Numbered from the stretch's first letter, positions 45,388-54,484 are shown. The stretch: 64,000 bases of DNA from Leisingera coralii (GCF_049056525.1 NZ_JBHUPT010000002.1:186001-250000); one strand, 5' to 3'. A program made the numbers and translations. Notes: generated from the letters alone by a model not told the origin.

Positions 45388-46443
45388 GTGCTGTACCTCC
45401 GCCTGATCACCGCCGCCCTCTTCCTGCTGTGGGGCCAACTGCTGTCTGCGCAGGTGCTGACGGTGAATACCGTCACCCGGCCGCCATTCTCGATGGTGGA
45501 GGGCGCGCGCGACACAGGTTTCTCTCTGGAACTCCTCGAGACCCTGGCAGAGCGGCTGGACTGGGAGTACCGCATCAGCCGCAAGGACAGCTTCGCGGAC
45601 ATGCTGGGCGGGGTGCGCAGCGGCGAGGCCGATCTGGCCGCCGCCAATATCTCGATCACCGCCTCGCGCGAGGTGGTGATGGATTTCAGCCAGCCGATCT
45701 TCGAAAGCGGCTTGCAGATCATGGTGCAGGCCGATGAAATCCGCCAGCCGTCGCTGCTGCGGGCGCTTCTGTCCTGGGACCTGGCCGCGGCCATCGGCAT
45801 CGCCTTCCTGCTGCTGTTCGGCGGCGGCATGGTGATGTGGACCTTCGAGCGCCGCGCCCAGCCCTATTTCGACCGCCCCTTGAAAGAGGCCTGGTTCCCC
45901 TCCTTCTGGTGGGCGCTGAACCTGGTGGTGAACGGCGGCTTCGAGGAACGGGTGCCGCGCACGCCCGTGGGCCGCATGTTCGGTGTGGTGCTGGTGGTGT
46001 CCTCGCTGTTCATCGTCTCGGTCTTTGTCGCCAAGATCACCGCAGTGATGACGGTGGAGGCGATCAGCGGCTCGGTGAACTCGGTGAACGATCTGTACGG
46101 CAAGTCCGTGGGCACCATCGAAGGCTCCACTGCAGCCGGGTTCCTGAACCGGCGCGAGATCGACTATTCCGCCTATGCCGGGCTGGAGGACCTGCTGGAA
46201 GGGTTCGAGCGCGGCGACGTGCAGGCGGTTGTCTTTGATGCACCGGTGCTGAATTACTATGTCCAGCAGGGCGGCCACCGCTTTGGCCACACCATCGGCC
46301 AGCCCTTCCTGCGTGAAAACTACGGCCTGGTGTTCCCAGCCGGCTCGCCGCTGGTGGAGGAGGTCAACCAGGCGCTCCTGGCGATGCAGGAGGACGGCAG
46401 CTATGACGCCCTCTACCGCAAATGGTTCGGCAGCCAGAACTGA
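45388..46443 (+). CDS. Ionotropic glutamate receptor-like channel (GluR0-type architecture)
   Basis: About 351 residues. The GTG at 45388 gives a clean signal peptide (MLYLRLITAALFLLWGQLLS); a TTG at 45322 would add 22 residues without one. The order is substrate-binding lobe 1 (about 23-120, with DLAAANISITASREVVMDFSQ in pieces), a membrane helix (about 128-150), a re-entrant pore segment (WFPSFWWALNLVVNGGFEE), a second helix (GVVLVVSSLFIVSVFVAKIT) and binding lobe 2. This is the plan of bacterial ionotropic receptors. The potassium filter TVGYG is replaced by VVNGGFE, so ion choice is unknown. Confidence 0.85.
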   Translation: MLYLRLITAALFLLWGQLLSAQVLTVNTVTRPPFSMVEGARDTGFSLELLETLAERLDWEYRISRKDSFADMLGGVRSGEADLAAANISITASREVVMDFSQPIFESGLQIMVQADEIRQPSLLRALLSWDLAAAIGIAFLLLFGGGMVMWTFERRAQPYFDRPLKEAWFPSFWWALNLVVNGGFEERVPRTPVGRMFGVVLVVSSLFIVSVFVAKITAVMTVEAISGSVNSVNDLYGKSVGTIEGSTAAGFLNRREIDYSAYAGLEDLLEGFERGDVQAVVFDAPVLNYYVQQGGHRFGHTIGQPFLRENYGLVFPAGSPLVEEVNQALLAMQEDGSYDALYRKWFGSQN

Positions 46444-46452
46444 GGCCGGACC

Positions 46453-46800
46453 TTAGTGGAATACCGGCTCCTCGCCGTCGAAGAACGGGGTCATCTGCGC
46501 AACGATCACCGCGTTTTCCTCCAGCGCCCGCTGCATCAGCGCACGTTCCTCGTCACCGATCTCATGGCCTTCTGCCTCGCGCTCTTCCAGCGTGCCGTAT
46601 CCAGTGACATCCAGCGGCGCGGTGTCGGCCTGTTTCAGGATCGCCACGGTCTCGCGCACCGCCTCGGCCTCGTCCACGCCGGAGGCATAGATCATCAGCG
46701 CCGCACCGGTGGCGCCGTCGGGCAGGCCGTCCCCGTCCTTGCGTCCGATCTGGACAAGCAGGGTATAGACTTGCTGGCGGGAGGGTTTCTTCTTTTCCAT
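46453..46800 (-). CDS. Conserved hypothetical protein, 115 residues
   Basis: Small acidic soluble protein (KKPSRQQVYTLLVQIGRKD, GATGAALMIYASGVDEAEAV, ERALMQRALEENAVIVAQM). I do not recognise a family. The ATG at 46800 (MEKKKPSRQQ) was preferred over an upstream frame extension. It is convergent with the receptor-channel gene, ten bases away, and divergent from hutD across 145 bases. The sequence looks well ordered and codon use is like its neighbours, so it is probably real. Confidence 0.65.
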   Translation of the reverse strand: MEKKKPSRQQVYTLLVQIGRKDGDGLPDGATGAALMIYASGVDEAEAVRETVAILKQADTAPLDVTGYGTLEEREAEGHEIGDEERALMQRALEENAVIVAQMTPFFDGEEPVFH

Positions 46801-46945
46801 GCCGCCGCCATAGCGCCGGGGCAGGGGGATGGTCAATCAAATAGCGCGGGCGGCGCAGGCCGGATGAGCGGGAAACGGAAGGGTTGCGGTATTTCACCTC
46901 TCCGCATTATGGCTGGGCGCATCCGATTGGCAAAAGGACAGCCCG

Positions 46946-47479
46946 ATGCGCATCTCCGCTCTCACTGCCCAGGCCGTGACCTGGAAGAACGGCGGCGGCG
47001 TGACCCGCGAACTGGCCGTGCACGAACAAGACGGCCGCATGGTCTGGCGGTTGAGCCTCGCGGATATTGCCCAAAGCGGCCCGTTTTCCGCCTTTCCCGG
47101 CCTCGCCCGTATCCATTGCATCGTCGAAGGCGCCGGCCATACCCTGTCGAATGAAAGCACACGGCTGGAGGCCCGGCCGCTGGAGCCGCTATGTTTCGAT
47201 GGCGGAGCGGATTTGGACTGCCGCTTGCGCGACGGGCCCTGCAGGGCGTTTAACGTGATTTATGACCCGGAGCAGGTGACGGCAGACCCCAGGATTCTGA
47301 CAGATGGCCCGGTTCCGGATGCTGAAGGCCGGCAAGTGCTCTTCGTGGTCTCCGGTTGTCTGGACATGGCAGGCACAGACCGTCTCGGCCCTGGCGAGGG
47401 GGGCGTTACGGAAAGCGCCGCCGGTGCAGTTATCACCGGCGGCGGCACTGTGATCCAAGTGCGGTTTCTGCCTTTTTAG
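46946..47479 (+). CDS. hutD: HutD family protein
   Basis: A 177-residue cupin-like beta protein of the HutD/Ves family, associated with histidine utilisation and proposed to regulate formylglutamate levels. Family signs: TWKNGGGVTRELAVH at the N-terminus and RIHCIVEGAGHTL. A GC-poor promoter-like patch precedes it. Its stop overlaps the hutF stop by four bases in convergent orientation, so the two hut genes are neighbours but not cotranscribed. Confidence 0.88.
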   Translation: MRISALTAQAVTWKNGGGVTRELAVHEQDGRMVWRLSLADIAQSGPFSAFPGLARIHCIVEGAGHTLSNESTRLEARPLEPLCFDGGADLDCRLRDGPCRAFNVIYDPEQVTADPRILTDGPVPDAEGRQVLFVVSGCLDMAGTDRLGPGEGGVTESAAGAVITGGGTVIQVRFLPF

Positions 47480-48843
47480 AGACTGTTCAGCAGCTCTTTG
47501 ACTGCCGTTTTGTAGCCTGCAACCACGCTGTTTCGCGCGATGTGGCGGCCCTGCTGAACCACATGGCGGCCTGCGCTCCAGACGTCCGTGACGGTGTCAT
47601 CGCCCGCGGCAAAGCAGAGGCCGTCCAGCAGCTGTCCGGGCTTCAACGCGTAAAGAGCGGGCGCGCCGCTGTCAATCGCCACCAGATCCGCCAGCGCGCC
47701 TTCCTCGATCCGCCCGGCATCGCGCCCCAGGGCCTGCGCCCCGCCTTTGGCCGCGCCCAGGTACAGCGTCTCGCCGACCGAGCCCTCGCCCGGCACCAGC
47801 ACATTGCGCGCCAGGTCCCGAAGACGCTGGGAATATTCCAGCGTCCGCAGCTCCTCCGGCAGCGAAATCCGCACGTTAGAGTCTGATCCGACCCCGAAAG
47901 CCCCCTTGTGTTCCAAGTATTCCACCCCGTTGAACGGCCCGTCGCCCAGGTTGGCCTCGGTGATCGGGCAGAGACCCGCAACGGCGCCGGAGCGGGCCAT
48001 GCCGATGGTCTCGGCACTGGTCATATGGGTGGCGTGGATCAGGCACCATTTGCCATCCACGGGAGCGTTCTCCAGCAGCCATTCAACGGGCCGCGCACCC
48101 AGCCAATCGCTGATATCCGCCACTTCCTTGGGCTGTTCGGCGATGTGGATATGCACCGGAAGCCCGTTTTGGATCCGCAGCACTTCCGCCAGATCCTCGG
48201 GACAGGTGGCGCGCAGCGAATGCGGCGCGATGCCGACGCTGGCATCTTCGGGCAGGTTCCGTGCGGCAATGTCCCGGGCGCGGGTGACGAGCTCGGAGAA
48301 TTCCGCAACCGAATTGCCAAACCGCTGCTGCCCCCCATTCAGAGCCTGTTTCCCAGCCCCGCCATAGGTGTAAAGCACCGGCAGATGGGTGAGGCCGATG
48401 CCGGTCTGGCTGGCAGCGGCAAACACCCGCTCGCTGAGCTCAGTCATCGATGCGAAATGCGCGCCGCCCGGCTGGTGGTGGACATAATGGAACTCCCCGA
48501 CTGAAGCATAGCCGGCTTCCAGCATCTCCATGAACACCAGCGCCGCGACGGCCTCATACTGCTCAGGCGTGATGCGGTCCATAAAACGGTACATCAGCTC
48601 GCGCCAGGTCCAGAAGCTGTCCTTCCCCGCTGCCCGGTATTCCGTCATGCCAGCCATAGCACGCTGAAAGCTGTGCGAATGCAGATTGCCCAGCGATGGC
48701 AGCAGCACGTCCGCCCGTGTATCGCCCGGCTGCGGCCCGGCGCCGGTTTCCGTGGAGGAGATCCGGCCGTTCTCAACTGTCAGCCGGAGGTTCTCTGCCC
48801 ATCCTTGGGGCAGGCGGGCGCGCTGGGCAAATATGGTCTGCAT
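47476..48843 (-). CDS. hutF: Formimidoylglutamate deiminase HutF
   Basis: Amidohydrolase-superfamily enzyme that converts N-formimino-L-glutamate to N-formyl-L-glutamate in the five-step histidine degradation path. 455 residues with metal-binding H55 and H57 in PSLGNLHSHSFQRAM, VHIHIAEQPKEV, LIHATHMTSAE and SDSNVRISLPEELR. No other hut enzymes are in the window. Confidence 0.93.
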   Translation of the reverse strand: MQTIFAQRARLPQGWAENLRLTVENGRISSTETGAGPQPGDTRADVLLPSLGNLHSHSFQRAMAGMTEYRAAGKDSFWTWRELMYRFMDRITPEQYEAVAALVFMEMLEAGYASVGEFHYVHHQPGGAHFASMTELSERVFAAASQTGIGLTHLPVLYTYGGAGKQALNGGQQRFGNSVAEFSELVTRARDIAARNLPEDASVGIAPHSLRATCPEDLAEVLRIQNGLPVHIHIAEQPKEVADISDWLGARPVEWLLENAPVDGKWCLIHATHMTSAETIGMARSGAVAGLCPITEANLGDGPFNGVEYLEHKGAFGVGSDSNVRISLPEELRTLEYSQRLRDLARNVLVPGEGSVGETLYLGAAKGGAQALGRDAGRIEEGALADLVAIDSGAPALYALKPGQLLDGLCFAAGDDTVTDVWSAGRHVVQQGRHIARNSVVAGYKTAVKELLNSL

Positions 48844-48910
48844 CTGACCCTCTTATGTGTAGATGTAATACTATTAGCGGCAGGCTTATTGCGCGGCAAG
48901 GGTTTTACAC

Positions 48911-49028
48911 AGGAGGGACGCTGCCCCTCGGCCTGGCGGCCTCACCCCGGGATATTTCCGGGCCAGAAGAACAGGGGATCCAGTCTTCTTCTGGCTGGAA
49001 ATATCCTGGGGTTTGGGGCAAAGCCCCA
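48911..49028. repeat. Two inverted copies of repeat family C
   Basis: A reverse copy (48911-48972) and a forward copy (48983-49028) face each other, giving a long hairpin whose arms share CCGGGATATTTCC / GGAAATATCCTGG and GCCAGAAGAA / TTCTTCTGGC. Both copies align with 34329-34392. Confidence 0.75.
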
Positions 49029-49042
49029 ACCGCCGGAGGCAA

Positions 49043-49071
49043 AGAAAAACGCGCCCGGCAAGGGGCGCGTT
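49043..49071 (-). terminator. Rho-independent terminator after dapD
   Basis: On the reverse strand, stem ACGCGCCC / GGGCGCGT is followed by TTTTTCTTT, 27 bases after the dapD stop. Confidence 0.85.
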
Positions 49072-49097
49072 CCTGTCGTTCAGAATTGCAGCGCGGA

Positions 49098-49925
49098 TCA
49101 GTCGCGCAGCAGCTCGTTGATGCCGGTCTTGGAGCGGGTCTTCTCATCGACGCGCTTCACGATCACCGCACAGTAGAGGCTGATGTTGTTCTTCGACGGC
49201 ATGGAGCCCGCCACCACAACCGAGTAGGGCGGCACTTCGCCGTACATCACTTCGCCGGTCTCGCGGTCGACGATCTTGGTCGATTTGCCGATGAAGACGC
49301 CCATGCCCAGAACCGAGCCTTCGCGCACGATGCAGCCTTCGACCACCTCGGAGCGGGCGCCGATGAAGCAGTTGTCCTCGATGATGGTGGGGCCGGCCTG
49401 CATCGGTTCCAGCACGCCGCCGATGCCAACGCCGCCGGACAGATGCACGTTCTTGCCGATCTGCGCGCAGGAGCCGACGGTGGCCCAGGTGTCGACCATG
49501 GTGCCCTCATCGACATAGGCGCCGAGGTTCACGAAGGAGGGCATCAGCACCGCGCCCGGCGCGATATAGGCGGATTTGCGGACGACGCAGTTCGGCACTG
49601 CACGGAAGCCTGCGGATTTCCAGTCAGCTTCGCCCCAGCCGGCAAATTTGCTGTCGACCTTGTCCCACCAGCCGCCGGCCTGCGGGCCGCCTTCGTGGAT
49701 TTCCATGTCCTTGATGCGGAAGCCCAGCAGCACCGCTTTCTTGGCCCACTGGTTCACGTGCCAGTCGCCGCTCTCCAGCTTTTCGGCCACCCGCAGCTTG
49801 CCCGAGTCGAGCGCGTTCAGGGTGTCTTCGATGGCTTCACGCTGTTCGCCGGTAGTGGCGGGGGTGATGGTGTCGCGCGCCTCCCAGGCGGCTTCGATCG
49901 CTGCTTCCAGCTGGGCGTTGGACAT
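49098..49925 (-). CDS. dapD: Tetrahydrodipicolinate N-succinyltransferase DapD
   Basis: First committed enzyme of the succinylase branch of lysine/diaminopimelate synthesis. 275 residues from the ATG at 49925 (MSNAQLEAAIEAAWEARDTI), with an N-terminal helical region and a left-handed beta-helix of hexapeptide repeats (VLMPSFVNLGAYVDEGTMVD, KNVHLSGGVGIGGVLEPMQ). The frame is open upstream but that part is not DapD-like. Family length. Works before DapE, encoded about 7 kb to the left. Confidence 0.95.
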   Translation of the reverse strand: MSNAQLEAAIEAAWEARDTITPATTGEQREAIEDTLNALDSGKLRVAEKLESGDWHVNQWAKKAVLLGFRIKDMEIHEGGPQAGGWWDKVDSKFAGWGEADWKSAGFRAVPNCVVRKSAYIAPGAVLMPSFVNLGAYVDEGTMVDTWATVGSCAQIGKNVHLSGGVGIGGVLEPMQAGPTIIEDNCFIGARSEVVEGCIVREGSVLGMGVFIGKSTKIVDRETGEVMYGEVPPYSVVVAGSMPSKNNISLYCAVIVKRVDEKTRSKTGINELLRD

Positions 49926-50044
49926 GGATGTTCCTCCGGCATCGGTTTGAGTCGCAGCTTCATAGCGGCAATCTGACTGCAGGTCATGTCCGTATTGCGT
50001 CCAAATTGCCGCCCCCGACGGCGTTTTGCCGGGTTCCAGCCGGG

Positions 50045-50644
50045 TCAGCGCACCCGGCGCAGGTGGCGGCGCAGGATTTCGCAGGCGGCGGCGGGATCGC
50101 GGCGGGTCATTGCGCTGACGATGGCGGCGTGGTCGGCATCCACCCGGCGGGTCCACTGGTGCTGCCAGTTGGCAAACAGATGCCGGGCGGCGGCGATATG
50201 CAGATCGTCGATCGAGGCCAGCAGCCGCGGCATCGCGCAGGGCGCCAGGATCACCCGGTGAAAGGCGCGGTTCAGGCGTTCCCAGCCGGCCATGTCCTCT
50301 GCCGCGTCGCAGGCCAGACGGGCGGCCTCGGCCATCTCGATGTCCTCAGGGGTGAGGCGGGCAAAGGCGTGGGTGAGGGCCAGCACCTCCAGCGCCACGC
50401 GCATCTCGATCACCTCGCGGATTTCAGACGGGTCCAGCGCGCTAACCCTTGTGCCGCGGCGGGGCTCGGATTTGGCCAGCCCATGCGCCTCCAGCCGCAA
50501 GAGCGCCTCGCGCACCGGCACGTGGCTGGCCTCGAACTCACGGGCGATATGGTCCTGGCGCAGCTTTTCCCCGGCAGCCAGGCTGCCGGTGATAATGCGC
50601 TCGCTCAACGCCTGGTAGATCGTATCGGCAATGGTTGCAGACAT
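50045..50644 (-). CDS. GntR/FadR-family transcriptional regulator
   Basis: 199 residues from the ATG at 50644 (MSATIADTIYQALSERI). A winged helix covers residues 1-70 (LRQDHIAREFEASHVPVREAL) and a C-terminal FCD helical domain follows (VIEMRVALEVLALTHAFARL, NRAFHRVILAPCAMPRLL). It lies 38 bases downstream of the dehydratase gene in the same direction, so it may be cotranscribed with it and regulate amino-acid breakdown; the ligand is unknown. Confidence 0.9.
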   Translation of the reverse strand: MSATIADTIYQALSERIITGSLAAGEKLRQDHIAREFEASHVPVREALLRLEAHGLAKSEPRRGTRVSALDPSEIREVIEMRVALEVLALTHAFARLTPEDIEMAEAARLACDAAEDMAGWERLNRAFHRVILAPCAMPRLLASIDDLHIAAARHLFANWQHQWTRRVDADHAAIVSAMTRRDPAAACEILRRHLRRVR

Positions 50645-50682
50645 GTAATGGCGATACCGGGGCGGCTCTCGGCCCGCAAGGA

Positions 50683-51603
50683 TTATCCAAGCGGATCCGG
50701 GGCGATGTTGCCGCCGCAGATCAGCACCGCCACCCGCTCGCCCGGTGCCGGCCGGTAGGCGCCGCACATCAGCGCCGCCAGCGCCGTTGCGCCGGCAGGT
50801 TCGACCAGGATCCGCCGCTCGCGCCAGAGCGCCGTCTGGGCTTCGGTAATGGCGCTGTCCGGCACAGTCAGAGAAGTGATGCCCTGCGTTGCCGCAAGCT
50901 CAAAGCAGATGCTGCCGATGCGTTTGGCGCCCAACGCGTTGGCCGCAACGCCGGAGACCTCCACGTCGACAGGCTGTTGTGCTGCCAGCGCCGCGTGCAG
51001 CGCGCAGGAGGTCTCCGGCTCCACCGCGACGATCTTCCGGGCGCCCTGGAACCAAGCCAATGCGCCGCCGATCAGCCCGCCGCCGCCGACGGCGATCAGC
51101 AGGGTATCGGCCTCCAGCCCCTGGGCCTGCCATTCGGCAAAGCAGGTGCCCTGGCCCGCAACGGTGGCGGGCGCGTCATAGGCGTGGACCTGCATGGCGC
51201 CGGTCTCCTGCTCATAGGCCTGCGCCTGGTCCAGCGCGTTGGCATAGGCACCGGGCACCACCTGCAGATCGGCACCGGTGCGCTCGATCAGGGAAATCTT
51301 GGCGGGTCCTGCCATCTCCGGCACATAGATCCGCGCCTTGTGCCCCAGCTGGTGCGCGGCATAGGCCGCGGCGGCGCCGTGATTGCCGCCCGAGGCCGCA
51401 ACCAGCCCGGCCGCGGGCACCTCCTGGCTCAGCAGCGTGTTGAAGGCGCCGCGGGCCTTGAAGCTGCCGGTATGCTGCATGTGCTCCAGCTTCAGTTCCA
51501 CCGGATACGGCAGCCCGAAGCCCTGCGTCTGCATCACCGGAGTGCGCTGCACATGGGGGCGGATGCGCTCTGCCGCTGCAGTGATTTCACTTTGCCAGTC
51601 CAT
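50683..51603 (-). CDS. Threonine/serine dehydratase-like PLP enzyme
   Basis: 306-residue fold-type II PLP enzyme. The cofactor lysine is K49 in HMQHTGSFKARGAF; the phosphate-binding glycine loop is LIAVGGGGLIGG and VAASGGNHGAAAAYAA is the substrate loop. It lacks the C-terminal ACT-like domain of biosynthetic IlvA, so a catabolic threonine or serine dehydratase, or a racemase or hydroxyaspartate-type enzyme, is possible. Followed by a GntR regulator. Confidence 0.9.
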   Translation of the reverse strand: MDWQSEITAAAERIRPHVQRTPVMQTQGFGLPYPVELKLEHMQHTGSFKARGAFNTLLSQEVPAAGLVAASGGNHGAAAAYAAHQLGHKARIYVPEMAGPAKISLIERTGADLQVVPGAYANALDQAQAYEQETGAMQVHAYDAPATVAGQGTCFAEWQAQGLEADTLLIAVGGGGLIGGALAWFQGARKIVAVEPETSCALHAALAAQQPVDVEVSGVAANALGAKRIGSICFELAATQGITSLTVPDSAITEAQTALWRERRILVEPAGATALAALMCGAYRPAPGERVAVLICGGNIAPDPLG

Positions 51604-51750
51604 GCGCTGCCCTCCTGCCTGCTGCGCCGGAACCTTAGCCGCACCAGGTCCGGACGCAAGCGGAACGGCGCGTTCTCCTGCATTCTTGATTGGCGCTAAC
51701 GGTCAAGGAGGGTTACAAAGGAGGTCCTGTTATTTTTACCTGGATTGCCC

Positions 51751-52599
51751 ATGACCGAAGACCGCCACAGCCGTTTCAGCGATGCCCATACCGACCGGAA
51801 CCGGGCAGAGCACGTGCCCGCCACGCCGCAGACACGGTCACCTGCCTACCGTCTGGCATTCGCCGACCAGGATTTCATGTACCGCGAGGAACTGCGCCCG
51901 GTGCGTCTGCAGCTGGAGCTTCTGAAACCGGAGCTGATGCTGAACGAGCGCGGCATCGAAAGCACCATCGTGATGTTCGGCGGCGCCCGCATCCCGGATC
52001 CGAAGCACAAGGACAGGGCGCGCACCCAGACGCTGGCCGATCTGTCGCATTTCTATGATGAGGCGCGTGAATTCGCCCGGCTGATGACGGAAAAGTCAAA
52101 GCAGAGCGGCGGACGTCAGAACGTCGTGGTGACAGGCGGCGGCCCCGGCGTGATGGAAGCCGGCAACCGCGGCGCTCAGGATGCGGGCGGCCATTCCATC
52201 GGCCTGTCGATCGTCCTGCCGCATGAGCAGGCGCCCAACGGCTTCGTGACGCCGGACCTCAGCTTCAACTTCCACTATTTCGCGATCCGCAAGATGCATT
52301 TCCTGATGCGGGCGCGGGCGATCAGCGTGTTCCCGGGCGGCTTCGGCACCCTGGACGAGCTGTTCGAGAGCCTGACCCTGATCCAGACCGGGCGGATGGA
52401 GCGGGTGCCGTTCCTGCTGTTCGGCAAGGACTTCTGGGACAGGATCATCAACTGGGAGGCGCTGGCCGATGCCGGCACCATTTCGGATCAGGATCTGGAC
52501 CTGTTCCGCGTCGTCGACACCGCGCAGGAAGCGGTGCAGATCATCGACAACTGGGAGCCCGCGCCGCCGCGCGAATCCCTTCCCGGCCGCGAGCGCTGA
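51751..52599 (+). CDS. LOG family protein (cytokinin riboside 5'-monophosphate phosphoribohydrolase-like)
   Basis: 282 residues from the ATG at 51751; a TTG two codons earlier is possible. The signature motifs are GGGPGVMEAGNRGA and PGGFGTLDELFE, with the catalytic glutamate and arginine region. Members hydrolyse nucleoside 5'-monophosphates; the bacterial role is often unclear. An N-terminal extension of about 80 residues precedes the LOG core (STIVMFGGARIPDP), as in the larger bacterial TIGR00730 forms. Confidence 0.9.
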   Translation: MTEDRHSRFSDAHTDRNRAEHVPATPQTRSPAYRLAFADQDFMYREELRPVRLQLELLKPELMLNERGIESTIVMFGGARIPDPKHKDRARTQTLADLSHFYDEAREFARLMTEKSKQSGGRQNVVVTGGGPGVMEAGNRGAQDAGGHSIGLSIVLPHEQAPNGFVTPDLSFNFHYFAIRKMHFLMRARAISVFPGGFGTLDELFESLTLIQTGRMERVPFLLFGKDFWDRIINWEALADAGTISDQDLDLFRVVDTAQEAVQIIDNWEPAPPRESLPGRER

Positions 52600-52632
52600 G
52601 CGCGCAGGCGGAGAACTCTGCTGCTGCCGGGC

Positions 52633-52842
52633 TCAGGCCAGCTCCGGCGGCAGCGTGCCGATTTCGTCGCCGGTGGTCAGCCGGGTGAGGACCGGGGTGC
52701 CTGCCACGGTTTTCACCGCATAGCCATAGCCGCGCAGGCGGAATTTCCATTCCCGCGGGCTGAGCGCTTTCTGCCGCTCGCTGCGGATCAGTTCCAGAAC
52801 GCTGGGGTCAACGGGCGGGGCCTGTTTGTCTACCGGTGCCAT
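52633..52842 (-). CDS. Small conserved hypothetical protein
   Basis: 69 residues from the ATG at 52842 (MAPVDKQAPPVDPSVLELIR). The basic middle part WKFRLRGYGYAVKTVAGTPV looks like an ordered small domain. No membrane or signal segment. I do not recognise a family. A rather good GGTAACC-rich leader precedes the ATG, but ribosome pairing is weak; a longer upstream start is not supported. Confidence 0.6.
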   Translation of the reverse strand: MAPVDKQAPPVDPSVLELIRSERQKALSPREWKFRLRGYGYAVKTVAGTPVLTRLTTGDEIGTLPPELA

Positions 52843-53189
52843 AAGACGGTTACCTTTCAAAACATTTGTCCATGAATTGGAAACTGTTCCCGGCAAATGG
52901 CGGAATTCGAGCCGGTCTGGGGAAAAAATGGGGCAGCGGCTTACTGGTGCTTTCCGGCAACGGTCCAGCCGGAGCGGGCTGTGAAGCCCTTGGCAGAACT
53001 GATGCCGGAACGCGGTCCCCGGCCTCGCGCAACCAGCGGCCGTTCGCGTGACTGACGCTTGTTCTTGCCCGCACACGCCCGGGCTGCTGTAATCTTTGTT
53101 AAATTGAGCGTATTCAGCCCGGGAACGGGCCAAACTTGGCCACATTTGCAAACAAATAATTACCAGCATTGGGATTGCGGAGTAATTGA
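52843..53189. other. Intergenic region upstream of the RTX protease
   Basis: No convincing gene. The last 100 bases are AT-rich and contain a perfect palindrome (53128-53141), a second symmetric motif ATTTG-N4-CAAAT (53144-53157), and CGGAG seven bases before the protease start. Confidence 0.55.
53128..53141. promoter_or_regulatory. Palindromic operator candidate GGCCAA-AC-TTGGCC
   Basis: A perfect 6-base inverted repeat with a two-base centre, 48 bases upstream of the protease start. Its symmetry and place suggest a regulator site; the regulator is unknown. Confidence 0.45.
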
Positions 53190-54431
53190 ATGTCCGAAGT
53201 TACAGACTATACGGCGCTTCTGGCGTACACGTCGAACAGCTACTTGCGCTGGAACAGCCAGGTCAAACTCGGCACCCCGTCCGTGGTGACCTACAGCTTC
53301 TACGGGGCCGGTGAACTTGGCAGTGCCGCCAGCGATCCCTATGGCGCAACCAGTTACTGGTCCTTCAACAGCACCCAGCGTGGCTACTTCCGCCAGGCTC
53401 TTGCCGAATTCGAAGAAATCTCCGGTTTGAAATTCGTTGAAACGGATGGTCCGGCGATGATCAACGTGTTCGGCTACAACGGCGGATCCGCAGCCGGCTG
53501 GGCGAACTATTCCTGGGCCAGCGCTTATTCCACCGGCCAGGGCGACCTCGCGATCCAGGGCAGCAGTATGGCGCCGGGCACCTACGGGTATGAAACGATC
53601 CTGCATGAGATCGGCCATGCCGTGGGCCTCGAGCACCCGCATGATGGCGGCAATACGCTGGCGGACCATATGGACGACCAGGCGCACACGGTGATGACCT
53701 ACAGCTATGCGGGGTACAATGTCACCGAGCTGGGCACCTTTGACGTCCAGGCGCTGCGCCATCTTTATGGCGGGGCGGCAGGGACTCATGGCTGGGACGC
53801 TTACGTCAATGGCGCAGGTAAAGTTGTTATCAAGGCCAGCGGCCGGTCCGAGGTTGTTCTGGCAACTGGTCAGGACACCAGAATCTTTGCTAATGGCGGC
53901 AACGACACGGTCAAAGGCCGTGAAGCCGATGACATGCTTGCAGGCTGCAAGGGCAGTGACCGGCTGTTTGGCGGTTACGGCCGGGACACTCTGATTGGCG
54001 GTGAAGGGGCTGATACCTTATTGGGCGGCACAGACTGGTCCGACTTTTCCGGTGCCAGCGGCGAGCGGGATATCCTGCGGGGTAATCTGGGCAACGACAA
54101 GCTGTTTGGCGGACGCGGAAATGACGTGCTTCAGGGCGGTAACGGTCACGACCGCCTCATCGGCGGCGACGGTTCCGATATCCTGTTTGGCGGCAGGCAC
54201 GCGGATATCTTCATATTCAAGGCCGCCGATTACAATGACAATGACGTCATCAGAGATTTCGGCCGGGGCAACGACAGAATTAAATTTGCCGGCACCGGCG
54301 CGGACAGTTTCAGCGACCTGACAATTTCCCAGCAGGATGGGAACACGCTGATCAGCTTTTACGGCAACTACAACATCGAGCTCACCGGCTACACCGGCGG
54401 GCTGACCGCGGACGATTTCATTTTCAGTTAA
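53190..54431 (+). CDS. Serralysin-type M10 metalloprotease with RTX calcium repeats
   Basis: 413 residues. The zinc site is H139-E140-x2-H143-x5-H149 in HEIGHAVGLEHPH, with the Met-turn VMTYSYAGYN. From about residue 230 there are nonapeptide RTX repeats of GGxGxDxLx type (for example GGRGNDVLQGGNGHDRLIGG), followed by a C-terminal beta tail with the hydrophobic end DDFIFS that fits a type I secretion signal. No N-terminal Sec signal is seen. No transporter genes lie nearby. Confidence 0.92.
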   Translation: MSEVTDYTALLAYTSNSYLRWNSQVKLGTPSVVTYSFYGAGELGSAASDPYGATSYWSFNSTQRGYFRQALAEFEEISGLKFVETDGPAMINVFGYNGGSAAGWANYSWASAYSTGQGDLAIQGSSMAPGTYGYETILHEIGHAVGLEHPHDGGNTLADHMDDQAHTVMTYSYAGYNVTELGTFDVQALRHLYGGAAGTHGWDAYVNGAGKVVIKASGRSEVVLATGQDTRIFANGGNDTVKGREADDMLAGCKGSDRLFGGYGRDTLIGGEGADTLLGGTDWSDFSGASGERDILRGNLGNDKLFGGRGNDVLQGGNGHDRLIGGDGSDILFGGRHADIFIFKAADYNDNDVIRDFGRGNDRIKFAGTGADSFSDLTISQQDGNTLISFYGNYNIELTGYTGGLTADDFIFS

Positions 54432-54484
54432 TCCAGCCGGAGACCCTGCGGACGGACCCTGCCGCGCCGGGGCCGGAGCCGGGG

